A DNA stretch of 64,000 bases from Cantharellus purpuraceus. Taxonomy: Eukaryota > Basidiomycota > Agaricomycetes > Cantharellales > Hydnaceae. Where the stretch lies: assembly GCA_025174535.1 (NCBI GenBank), contig JALBUN010000011.1, forward strand, positions 434,001 to 498,000, written 5' to 3'. Position numbers and translations under genes: made by a program. The notes beneath the pieces were generated by a model that saw nothing but the letters and a program-made list of their open reading frames with translations, made no database searches and was not told the DNA's origin. Positions 1-10,628 of this stretch are shown here, one piece after another. Numbering within the stretch: the first letter of the stretch is position 1; each line of letters opens with the position of its first letter.

Positions 1-1661
1 ACTTGGCATCACAGGCGTACTGGGACTAGTGGTACCAGGAGAAACAATTCTCCTGATCCCAAATCCCGACGCCTCGGAGGGTGACGCAGAATGAGAGACG
101 GCATGGGAAAGAGTACCCCCCATCCGCGCCATTTCTCGTCCAAGTTCCCCAACGCGGTCGCGGAGCTCGCCCAGTTCTTCCTTCATGTCGCCGACTTCAC
201 GTTTGACTTCTGCGTCCACCTCCACTGTCTGACGCTCAATAGTAACCTCCCGCACGACGTGCTGCGTGGGCTGTGATTCCTTCTCACTAGTTCTGCTGGA
301 CACTTCGGCGGGCACTTCCGGTAGGGAGCCCAGTGACAGCTTAGATGATGCTGCGCCCCTTTCACGTTCACGTTCTTTATCCACCAGCCACTTTTCAACA
401 TCACTCATTCGATCCTCAAGTGCCCGGACGTGTCCCACAGCCCATCTCTCCAGTTTCTCAAACCGTCGAGCAACAGTTAGGAGAGTAGCTGACATGGCAT
501 CAGCCTCTCATCATTGGTACACACTGGGACGCCAACGCACCTGGCACATCCAGACCACCTTGGCTGGTGAACTGGGCATACAATGGCGGTGGATCCCGGG
601 AAGACATAGCGGGGGTGCCAGGAGATAGCCCTGGCTGCGAGGGGCGCACAGGCCCTGTGACATTGTTAGGATGGGGCTGGACTAAAGAATTATCTGCGCT
701 CCTTGAAGGCGAGGGCAAGGGGGAACTCCCGAGTTGCTTCGCTGGCCGACTGGAGTGTGGTGAAGGAGAACCAGGAGAACCAGGTATGATATTAGCTCCC
801 CCGCCGACCATGCCGCTTGGTGGGCGGGCACCTGGCGGCAATGATAGGGCTTGATATGCCGGATCCTGATACTTGCTCTTCCCATTGGAAGGCCACTCCT
901 TTTCTTTAGACTTTCGCTTCTCCTTTTCTCGTGCCTTCGTATCCATAACAATTTGCTGGGCTGGTGTTAGTTCCTTATCCTTTGTTGGCGTCAGTTTATT
1001 CTTTGCCGCTGACCACCATCCACCGCCTCCTCCTCCCTTGTCAGAGGGTGTTGGGCTCGGAGGACCTCCTGGGGATGGAGCTGTTTGTGACCGGGTGGGT
1101 CGTGTCCTGGAGGCTTCAAGCATCTCAAGCACCCTCTCCTCGACCTTCTTACGTTCCACCGCCTCTTGCGTTATAATCCGTTCAGCTTCACGCCTGCTCT
1201 GTTCTCGCTGCAGCTCAGCTTCCGCCTCTATTTCTGCCTCGGTAGGAAGGTGCCCAGGCTGTGATCCAGGGCTGACAGAAGATACCAGCGAGCCAACACG
1301 CTGCGCAAATGAAGACGCGAATTTGGTAATGGAAGGTGAAGGTGAATGAGTCATTTGATCTGTGTCGCGCGTACCCCAAGGATCATTATCATCGGCTAAA
1401 TCTGGAGAACCATCTTCACTGAGCGTTCCTGTCACTGGATCCAGTGTGACTCCTTTGCGCAATGGGGAACGAGATGGAGATGGAATGGGCTGAACTACAC
1501 TGTGAGAAGAGGGTGGCTCGGGCTTACATGCACAATTCAGCAGAAACGCTATGATGGAATTAGAACAGCCTTACCAGGCCCAACGGAGCTGGAGGTGGAG
1601 CAGGAGAGGTCATGCGACGTTGCTGTTTGATATTTGGTGGTGTTATATTGGGATTAGACAT
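1..1661 (-). CDS. Hypothetical proline/serine-rich coiled-coil protein, C-terminus beyond window
   Basis: I do not recognise a family. Three exons fit on the minus strand: 1661-1575 (ATG at 1661, 29 codons), 1489-541 and 488 to beyond position 1. The introns (1574-1490, 85 nt; 540-489, 52 nt) have GT..AG ends, the second with a CTGAT branch site, and both keep the frame. The protein opens with a Pro/Ser-rich stretch, then has an acidic Ala/Glu/Arg-rich helix (EAEIEAEAELQREQSRR), more Pro/Gly/Ser disorder and, in exon 3, charged heptad-like helices (EELGELRDRVGELGREM), so a cytoplasmic scaffold-like protein is plausible. It is the outermost gene of the left host island and shows no stops or decay. 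Function is not assigned. Confidence 0.7.
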
Positions 1662-2259
1662 GGTAGGCCGATGGCTTGGAGAATACATGATGTGGCAGAC
1701 TGGTCGTTACCGTTTTGCAAAGCTATCGTGACCGTTCGTAAGTGCAATTGTGCAAGCAATGCCAATGGTCGCTGTGCCGTGAGATGAAAGAGAAACAATA
1801 TATAGAGTGTGTTGTACAACCCGTGGCCAGACTCAGGGGTTGTTGGCCTCGGTTGAGGAAATCCAGTGCTTCCCGAGTCAAAGAACGAGCTTGAACTTCG
1901 CTCTGTCACATATCGTCACGCGTTTGTGACTACTTTGGCGGGATCAGGCTATCATCAGCCAATAGCAGTCACAATCGCGGACAAGTGTTTCAGCCCACTT
2001 CAAATTAATGAGGCCTCACCTCAAAAGGAGAGAAATTTTGTCCTACTAGCATTTTTGCCCCTCCATGACTGCACCTATGCCCTGCGGCCCATCTAAGCAC
2101 AAGTTCTGTTGAGGCAAGTTGGAATTATGAAAACTCACCGTGATAGAACCCCCCATTCGCTTGCAGTTCATACTTAAGTATTGACCGAACATCGTTTACG
2201 ATAGAACCGCCTACATACGTTACTATGCCGCACAATAATATATACTATTTATCATGAAT
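1662..2259. other. Intergenic, head of the coiled-coil gene and tail of POLD2
   Basis: It holds the presumed promoter of the minus-strand gene that starts at 1661 and the 3' flank of POLD2. I see no convincing gene or repeat. Confidence 0.5.
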
Positions 2260-4253
2260 CTACCGTGGAAACAACCCCGTATCCACCCCCACCTGGATAG
2301 TCTTACACTCCAACGTACCAGTATGTACCAACACGAGTGTTGCGCTCTCCGAAAACTTTGGAACCAGAATCACCCGGCACCTAACCTGCGCCTCCGTTTC
2401 AGCTTCCGAATTCGCACCATCCCCGCCGCCGTCTCTGCCCCTCTTCCGCGAGCCGCTCGGAGTCGCACTGTTACCTGCGGGAGAGGTGACTAGTGTCGTA
2501 GCGAACGATGGTTGGTTGCCGATAACATAGATGTGCGGTGTGGCAGTCAAGACGAATGGGTCCTGTGCAGGATATGGATGGCACCACAATGTGTCTGGTG
2601 CAGTAGGCGCCATGTGGCGCCATTCCAGGGTACGCGTCGCGACCGTGAGGCGGTCATTCGTCTCGAGGTATTTGTACATATCGTCCAACGTCTGGCCGGA
2701 CGTCGCGAGCATCCTGAAATTAAAACAATAATATTTATGTTCACACTTCTGCGGCCTTTCGCAGTATGTTGTCAACGCACGTCTGATTGTCGACGACGAG
2801 CCACGTGGGGTTCGTCTCGCACTTGAAGCTCTCGTAATGTCGTACATGGCCAAACATGGCGCGCGGCATGGGTTGTTGCGGAAGAATGGCTCCGCTTGGG
2901 TCAGAGGCTCCGGGAAGTAGATGGATAGGCACAGCAAGAGCGATTTCTTGTAGCGCTTTTGAAAACGTTGATGTTGCTGGAGATGCTAACGGGCCAGGAG
3001 AGGGCTCGGATGTTGTATTACGACGCTAGGCCAATGTTGACGATCAGCACATGGTATCACAACCGAACGTGCACTTTACTGATTTAAGATGATCCTCGCT
3101 GACCAACATCGAGTTGCCCACAATGATAACGCGCGAGATCTGCGAGCTCAGTTCTTGATCAGCATGTCCTCCTGATTCCGCAAGAATATGTTCGATGAGG
3201 AGTTGCAGGCGCAGTTCGGTCTCGGATGATATGGGATATGATGTGGAGAGTTCAAGGCCGGATAGCAATGCGATCCAAGACCCCGAGGAAGCTGAAAGCT
3301 TTGATCCCGAAGGACCCGCGACGGGTTCTGTGGTTGGAGCCAAAGCTAAGTAAACAAAGTCTTGGTGCTCATGAAATACCAGTGTCACCATCAACATCCA
3401 TACTTTCTTCCTTCTTCGCGACCGCGTTTAGTTGCACGTGAGGTGCCATTCCCGCGAAGCAAACATCTAACACTTCAAATTCGCCATCTGGAGTCTCGAC
3501 CCCAAGCGCAGCCATGATAATACCCGTAACATACTGTTCGCGCTTGAGTCGACTGCCCACAAGGCTGATCCTACCAGATTCATCCTCCAGCACGACCGAA
3601 TCTTCTCCCGAAATGTACTTCTGAGGCGGGGCGGGAGGGGGTATAGAAAACTAGTAGCAAAAGAAGTAAATCGAGGGACAAGTCAACGCGCAAAGGAAGT
3701 GGCACGGACGTCTCTGCCAATGTCTTCCAAAATATTTGGCTTCAATGGCATATCCATGTACACAGTCCCCAAGATCCAACATAACTCCCCCTTTTTGACG
3801 TCAAGAACTCTTGGTACCATCACTGGATCCCCTACAACAGTAGCTACATTAACGTGCCCACTCCCCGCGCATCCATGCGAAACCTAGGGGTGCCTGACAA
3901 ACCTTTGACTTCTTGCCACCTCCTCTTTGCATTGCTCTCCACGAGTTGTCGCAGTTTTCTCAGGCGGATAAAGTAAATGTTGGCATATTGGTGCTTATAT
4001 GACCGATTTGCGGGACCGAGGGCGAAAGAAGGTAGAGAGTCGGGGGGAGTTGATACGATTGAAGTAGGACGTGTCAAGGGGGTTGAAGGTGTTGGTCTGT
4101 ATGCTTGAGGTATAAGCACGACCTGCAGTAAGAAACATAGGGACTCACATTGGATCCAGCATGCTTGTAATCCGGTAGCACAGGGTGACGCGTGACGAGC
4201 CACTGACGCGTCCACAAGAACCCACTTTCGGTAAGAGCATCGATTTCTACCAT
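2260..4253 (-). CDS. POLD2 (cdc1): DNA polymerase delta small (B) subunit
   Basis: The product is the regulatory B-subunit of replicative DNA polymerase delta, which bridges the catalytic subunit and the third subunit at the nuclear replication fork. Exons by eye: 4122-3903, 3831-3710, 3620-3380, 3345-3080, 3025-2781, 2713-2260 (stop TAG). Introns are 34-89 nt with matching phases. Family landmarks in order: RSYKHQYANIYFIRL near the N-terminus; MDMPLKPNILEDI; an OB-fold segment with LEDESGRISLVG and FEVLDVCFAG; the inactive phosphoesterase core with IALLSGLEL, SRVIIVGNS and LLPGASDPSGAILPQQP; then MLATSGQTLDDMYKY, TLEWRHMAPTAPDTLWCHP and, near the C-terminus, a basic insert before CRVILVPKFSE. 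From the 4122 exon on it has about 515 residues, slightly over the usual 450-500. The first exon is uncertain: ATG 4251-4253 keeps frame if an intron ends at 4123. No inactivating change is seen. Confidence 0.9.
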
Positions 4254-5954
4254 TGTATGCGGATCTTAGATGCGGCCTGAATATCTGACATACTGTGGCA
4301 TCTTACTGGTGTTGTTCGATCAGCATCTAAATCAAGGGATGACGCACCTGTTGCGTACTCTGACGAAGGGGCAAGCATCCATAACATCGAGGGATCCGGC
4401 AATACGAGGATCCTGGAGGTATCATATGGCATATAGACTTGTAATTGTATATAAGGATAGATTCTAAAGAGCCCTATAGTACAGAGATTTCTATCATACT
4501 CTTTCGACGATGATTGGAATGTTACCATTCACAACTTCAATCTTTTGACAAGAGGAATCCTCTATTTCTCTGAGATATATATCTCCCTGGGGTATTTTCT
4601 CCATGTTAACTTGTTTCCAGTCTTGGCCCAAGTGGTACAGTTTCCAGACAATCACAAGTGAACATTGTCCAACGATAGTTCTACAAGACAACCCACTCTA
4701 ATCCTCATTTTTCACGCTAGTAACAACAGTGGATATGTTAATATTATTGCGCTGTCCCCCAGATGCTTGCGTTTGTGTGCTTGGGACTAAAGATTCCCCA
4801 GCCACGACCTCAAAAGCTCAAATTCCAAAGATATGCGGCCTCGGTATATATCACGCTTCTACATGACGGCACTTTTGCAACTAACTTCGATAACTATTCT
4901 GCGCCATCGAACTTCCACTCCTCACTTCTCCAGACTGCATATCCTGTTTTCCTGATTGAAGCTAGAGATTACATACGTTGCACGCACATTGCTCTATCAT
5001 ACCTTGGCTGACTTTTCCACAAGCACGGATCCCGACTCGGATCCAGCTTCTCTACCCACAAACAAATTCATAGACTACCACGTTTCGGCTTTGGCTCGCA
5101 CAGGAACGAAATAGGGGGCATGAGTAGCGGACCTACAACAAACCCCATCGGGATCAATTCCGTACCGCGACTTTGCTTTCTATCAACCCATTTAATCTAC
5201 GTCGTGCCGGGTGTTACCAGTGTCAACGCAGGCGCGACCCCCTTCATGAACCTGCATTGTCTAACGCAACCAGCGCAAGATTGGTAAGTGTTACCTTCTC
5301 CATGCACCAGCTTGGGCTCCACCATTCCCAGGCTGCATAATATGAATAGACCTGACTCGATACAATCACTATAGGTCCCAGCAGAAGGGTGTCATGCGTC
5401 AAGTACTCAGAGCCCACGGTAGAGATGGTACAGCAACTCATTTAATCAAATTTGGATCCTCCACCAAGTTCTGGTGGAGGGTTTTTCGCAATGGCATTCC
5501 TTCGTCGAACTCAAGTAATAGCTTCAAGTTAGATAGGTTGGGAGGATAGATAACATGAAGTATATGTCCAGCCCAACGTGTTCAGTTCAGCTGTAGTTCG
5601 TTGCGTAATAGTAGACATGTTTATACTGATAGATATCTACATTGGAGCCTTAGCTCCATTCTGTTGTTATTGTACGGCAAAGTCACATAGTCTGGTGTTG
5701 TTGCATGATTCTGGACAGGCTCACTTATGAATGACTTCAACTTGGCCATACCACGATCCTACCGGGCTTCAAGCTTCAAGGACCAGTTGTATACTGAGAA
5801 ATAAATAATGGTTGGGTAGGATATGGATACAGGAAACAGGGACTGGCAATGTCCAATGTCCGTGTTGTACAGACTATTAATACGGTCTCATTAGCTCCGA
5901 CAACATTCTCCGCGTCATGGTTGCCGTCCTCATAATACTTGACTTTTGTGCACA
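4254..5954. other. Intergenic, no gene recognised
   Basis: It contains the upstream region of POLD2 and A/T-rich sequence. Short open frames on both strands have no motif or consistent introns. One terminator-like hairpin at 5458-5485 is listed separately. Confidence 0.4.
5458..5485 (+). other. Hairpin followed by a T run
   Basis: A perfect 9-bp stem (CCTCCACCA pairing with TGGTGGAGG) around a 5-nt loop is followed by GTTTTT. It has the shape of a Pol III or intrinsic terminator, but no RNA gene is recognisable beside it. Confidence 0.4.
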
Positions 5955-6485
5955 CTAATAGCACGCTTTAGGGCATGTGCCAAATGAGCATCGGAACTGA
6001 CGTGCCTCTGAACACCAATAAGTTGTGGTAAAACCTTCTCCCCCACATCTCTCAAAGACATCAGTAGCATGCTGGAGACCTCCGCAATAATAACAGAATC
6101 GAGCGAGATCGTCCTCCTTCACCAGGATTTCAACCTCATGCACCTCGCGCTCACCTCCCAGTGCTGCATGTATCTTCTTCGTTCGACCGGTCGCCCTGAT
6201 TACCGGCGGTTCTGCGGCGAGCAGAGCAGCAAGCATGCCTACCGGCGGTCCAAGATTTCTTTCGTCCCGATCCAACATAGTGTCAAGCCATATACAAGGA
6301 CGATTCTGCGGAGAAACCGACAACCGCTCCGACCATGGAGTGGTGAAGTTTAGTATTGACCATTCCCTAGTCGCAGCCATTCCATAGGCCCGCGCGTAAA
6401 CGGCCAAATATTTGTTAGGATGTTTTCGAGCTAGGGAGAAGTCGAGTCCGCTATTAGAAAGGGCTGGCGAGGTGAAGACGAGCAT
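5955..6485 (-). CDS. Hypothetical protein with a degenerate MYND-like zinc finger
   Basis: A 176-codon open frame starts at ATG 6485. No family is recognised for residues 1-120. The C-terminal 50 residues contain a CYYC pair, then a third Cys after about ten residues (FERCGG), then YWCSEARQ and two further Cys. This order resembles the MYND finger (C-x2-C..C-x2-C..YCSxxCQ), which in fungi usually marks protein-protein contacts, but the second member of the inner CxxC pair and the Cys after SEA are not where the family has them. It may be a real small gene with a decayed finger, one exon of a longer gene, or a chance frame. No intron is forced by the sequence. Confidence 0.35.
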   Translation of the reverse strand: MLVFTSPALSNSGLDFSLARKHPNKYLAVYARAYGMAATREWSILNFTTPWSERLSVSPQNRPCIWLDTMLDRDERNLGPPVGMLAALLAAEPPVIRATGRTKKIHAALGGEREVHEVEILVKEDDLARFCYYCGGLQHATDVFERCGGEGFTTTYWCSEARQFRCSFGTCPKACY

Positions 6486-7889
6486 TGGGTTCAGATTTGT
6501 TCTCGAAGATGTGTTTGTTACTGGGAGAGGCTATAAGCCTCCTTGGAAGTGGAGGCTTATGTAACTAGGAATTACGAGAAGGCGCAGCCACAGCCTTTAC
6601 AATCAAACCCCAGATGCCATCAGACGACTGGAGCCGTGATTGTTTACTCAATTCGCCCAGCTCAGGCCTAGCGGCTGCCGTTTCAGTCTGCAAATGCCAG
6701 CGGCTGGAATTAGTCCAAATGAAACCGGAACATTTCTTTTGGAACGTCCGACTGGGACCTTCAGGAGGCTGAAAAATAAGACCTTGTATTCGGGCCTAGG
6801 GGATTTTCGGGCGTAGTCTCAGCACCAACATCTCATTGCCCTGATAATACCCCATATGGTTTGATACCCCACGTGGAGTTATTCAAATAGCAGAAGTTGC
6901 CTTGGTGAGCCAGCGAAAGGTTGTGGAGTGGCACTGCTAATGGCAGGGATATCAAAAGTATATGATATCACCAGTGAGTGCCATAACTACTCGCGTTGCA
7001 AAGTCCTCTGGATGGGAATACAATTCCGACACGCTTGACTGGAAGCGAGTAGTTGCCGGCCAGCCGACATCAATACAACATTGGAGGATTGCTTGGAAAT
7101 CGTAGGTTCAATTATAAGTTATGTTATCGCCATACATGACTTGCACAGGAAAGAATGGGACTGGCGAGGTACGTCAACATCATCAAACGTGATCCGAGCC
7201 TGGTGCGACAGGCCCATGGCTCTTCTATCCTCAGTTGCCACCTATAACTATGTCTCTTTTTCGCATCTGCTTTTGATTGCCGCGACTGAAGACGATTGGG
7301 GATACGTGCTCACTTGTAATAAACATGCGCGATCGGACGTGAGCATGCTCAAGCATAGGGTAATTGAATTGCCCAGTGCGCCAATGAAATGGTACGGATT
7401 AGCGCTATCACTTGTGTTTGAGAGGTCTGACAAGAAATCTCAATTCGCGCGTCGTCCAATGGAATGTTACGATTTAGAATATCCCCACTTGGTCTACCAT
7501 TTTCGACCTATCTTGATGGGTATGATGACTTTTTTGCTGATATCCCGAGGCGAACTGGTAAACCTTGACTGGGCGTCATGAGCAACTCTCATCAACACAT
7601 CACCCCTACATACATATAGTCATAGCCCCTACTTATACGTCATGTTGCGCCAGGGCTGGTCCTTTAGGATTCCTGACGCCTGGTATATTAAGTTCAGAAA
7701 CAGATGTCAGGAAAGCTAGGCTGGATCCTGCTAAACCCTCGAGTTGTCTTCGTCGTACTGCTGGTATGCTGCCCCGAGTCTCTTGCTCCACTATTCTCCA
7801 CCTTTCTAATGCCACACCAACAGCTAGCATATCAATCATTTTACAGCTAATCTCTTGTGAACTATAGTCGCTTTTAATCAGCAGCAGTT
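6486..7889. other. Intergenic, one weak open frame
   Basis: It holds a hairpin at 6533-6560 and a 166-codon plus-strand frame (7081-7581, TTG start) without any motif. The stretch just before 7890 should be the promoter of the secreted-protein gene. Confidence 0.35.
6533..6560. other. Perfect 10-bp hairpin
   Basis: ATAAGCCTCC and GGAGGCTTAT pair perfectly around an 8-nt loop, 48 nt upstream of the ATG at 6485 on the minus strand. It could be a palindromic factor-binding site or an RNA hairpin in the 5' leader. No function is known. Confidence 0.4.
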
Positions 7890-9888
7890 ATGTTTCACTT
7901 CAAACTTCTACTCATCATGACAACTTTATGTCTTTCTCTGTCTTCAAATGCCCTACCTTTGGCTTTGGCTTCAACTCGCCAGGTCAGTCATACTTGCTCC
8001 ACCTCAGCATCGTGATCATTGACTTCTTCTCCAGGTGGATGCGGCACATAATGGGATTGCGCGCAATGTAACGGAGTCAATGTTGTTAACTTGTGTGATT
8101 CTCTCTAACGTTTCCAACTCAGGGTATACCTGACATCGAGCCCCGATTTCCCAAGGGAAAGACGGCCCCGCCGGTGAAACCTCCTCCGCCTGCCGTAAAG
8201 CCGCCCCCAGCGAACCCCCCACCACCTGCCGCAAAGCCGCCCCCAGCGAACCCCCCACCACCTGCTGCAAAGCCACCCCCAGCGAACCCCCCACCACCTG
8301 CTGCAAAGCCACCCCCAGCGAACCCCCCACCACCTGCCGCAAAGCCATCCCCAGCTAATCCTCCGCCAGTAAAGACAACTACTTCATTGGCCACATCTTC
8401 GGTAGCCAAGTCTTCCGTAGCTACTTCCGTGGCTGCATTGTCTTCTGCAGCCCAGTCATCCTCGGTAGTCAAATCTGTGACCGCATCACCTTCCCCCGCA
8501 TCTTCCGCCCTCGCCACTTCGTCGTTGCGTAGCGTCTCCTCTTCGCGCGTCTCCTCTTCATCTCTCAATGCGTCCTCCACACCTGCTAATGCTGTGAAAT
8601 CTTCTTCAACCCTACCCCCGTCCGCGCAACCAACAAGTAATGGCACCCAGGTTATAACTGCAAACAATGCAACTCAAACGAATGGGGCCAGTGTTCGTAC
8701 TTTGTTTACTTTCTCAAGCTTATCTAATATCTTACTCCTACAGTGCGCTCTACCCGCCCCCAGTACAAAGAAGCCCGCCGTCGCCTCCGCTAAACAGCTT
8801 CGCAGACGTGTGTTGCTTGCCATTAATCGGTTGCTTGGACGCGATAAAACAGAATTCATTGGTTTCCACGGCACCAACAGCGTGCGTGGTTGTGAAAATC
8901 ACTACATGTCTATACTTGATGACATCTCTTCAATTTTCTAGGACACCGCCGCGTTTTGGGCAGGTCAAGACGGAAAGATAACCAAGCCTCCTGGTAAAAC
9001 CGGAATCTTGGATTTCTTGGGCCTGACACCTGCAGGAGATGGAACGTCTGGCGCCGATGCGGAGTTAGGTCCTGGTCTTTATGTTGCTGATGAGCCTATC
9101 ATGTATGAATCTGTCAGCAGCGTGTACTTCAGTTTACTCAAGTTGTTCTCACAGCGCTCAAGGATTCGCCAATGGCAATGCGCAGCGTAACCCAGGGACC
9201 ACCGCCAAAGTTTGTGCTATCTTTGCTGCTTCATCTGGCAATTGGAGGCAGGTGATCCCGAAAGTGAGTGGAATCTCTTTGATTTCAGGAGCACCCAACC
9301 ACTTCTCTTGCCTCTTCTCCTTCGAGGGGAGGGGACTGGTTCATGTCGGAACACATATCTTGGCCTGCAGTTTAAATCCTTTTATATACATATCTGACGC
9401 GTCTGTCTTTCGAAGGTATTCATTCCCCAGCAACTGGTTGGAGACAGTGGAAACAAAGCTGTCTCCCAAAAGAAGGAGAATAATAGATTAACGTATATCA
9501 AGGACATTGGAGTAGCAACCACAGGATCTGCCGTGGTGAAGTTCAGCTTGCTAGACACTAAAGGTGAGGGAACGCCTTCAAACCAATTTTCCTTTATTGC
9601 TAACACTCGAGAACTTGGAATAATTAGCACGCACGGGTCAGATGTCTATACCCAGTGTGGTCACCAACCAGTTTACCGCCAAGTGCTTTGACGCCGGCAC
9701 CGACATAGCAAAAGCTTTGCCCGGAGAGGTTCCGGTACGTTACATATTGACGCTACAGGATGCGAAGCTGATGAAATCGCTAGGATTTGACCACATTCCG
9801 TTATGACTCCCAGGCGCTTAGGACCGCATGGAACATCAAGGCTGAAAACCAAGCAGTCGCAAATTCGATCGCGTCTTGCAATCCTTAA
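7890..9888 (+). CDS. Secreted proline-rich protein with ADP-ribosyltransferase-like C-terminal domain
   Basis: Nine exons fit: 7890-7982, 8035-8067, 8123-8692, 8744-8881, 8942-9102, 9155-9263, 9416-9563, 9628-9734, 9784-9888. They total 1,464 nt (487 aa), with every phase matching and introns of about 50-150 nt. Residues 1-24 or so form a hydrophobic signal peptide. Next comes a 12-residue proline repeat (8198-8367), then a Ser/Thr/Ala-rich stalk likely to be O-glycosylated, up to about residue 230. The C-terminal half has GFHGTN (His274) and, 50 residues on, GPGLYVAD (Tyr325). His-Gly-Thr followed by a Gly-x-Tyr strand is the spacing of the H-Y-E class of ADP-ribosyltransferases/PARPs, which use NAD. 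I could not place the third catalytic residue. A secreted effector or toxin-like enzyme is inferred, not shown. The intron before 9416 ends in AAG, a weak acceptor. No inactivating change is seen. Confidence 0.7.
8198..8367 (+). repeat. 36-bp tandem repeat encoding KPPPANPPPPAA
   Basis: Four near-identical 36-bp units and a fifth partial one start at 8198, 8234, 8270, 8306 and 8342. They stay in frame inside exon 3 of the secreted-protein gene and encode a Pro-rich, probably polyproline-II spacer. Confidence 0.9.
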
Positions 9889-10134
9889 ACTGTCAAGATT
9901 ATCAAGGAATTGACAGGTGGCAACGCATCTGGTAGAGCGCTTTTGAGGGTAAAGCATGTACTCTGTAGAACACGATATGTAGTCTGGAAATATCAGGGGA
10001 TGACAAATGATGGTTTGCAGAAATCGATTGCAAAGTGGTGGGATGATCATATATTTGAAGATGAGCGTAGCTGCATGTGGGCAGCCCATGTTACCGGTAC
10101 TGCGGCAACTTTCAATCATTGGCTCCGAGCTCAC

Positions 10135-10628
10135 TGTTATGACTATATTTATTAATGCCCAGATCCCTGTCCGATCCACTCAGATCCCCATGCACATGAA
10201 ATCTATACTCCATTTGGAAACCATCATATCTCCTTTTAGTCTGTCCAATTGTCACCGTTGATCTCGCTCATCCGCCCCTGGTTCCAATTGATGTATCAGC
10301 ATCACCATATATTCACATAAGGCTGTCAGCCTCAGAGAACCATCACTGGAGTAATTATTACTAGATTTCAAATATGTATTTAAGTTGCCCAACTGGGGAC
10401 TTCATTCCCCAGTTTGAATATTGAATCATGCCTAGCTCCTAAGTCTGATCCAAACTGTTGAAGTTGTACTCTGTCTCCAAAATCTCAGACGCAGGTATTA
10501 GTGAAGGCACAGCATATAAGCTGAAGCCAAGTCTGTTCCAACCCCCACAACACACCCTGATTCCTGCTCTGACTCTGACCCAAGCTCCAACCCAAACTCC
10601 AACCCCCAATCGTACCTAGTGCATAACA
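10135..10628 (+). repeat. 5' LTR of chromovirus copy 1
   Basis: It starts TGTTATGACTATA and ends GTGCATAACA, a TG..CA LTR of 494 bp matching 24108-24623. CpG sites are mostly TG or CA. The sequence that follows (GTATATTCAAACTG) is the start of the internal region. Confidence 0.85.

Noticed and set aside
7081..7581. 166-codon plus-strand open frame
   Set aside because: TTG start, no motif, no introns and no sign of a promoter. Its length is possible by chance.
8016..8667. Gly-rich and Val/Gly-rich minus-strand frames
   Set aside because: Shadows of the 36-bp proline repeat in the plus-strand gene.
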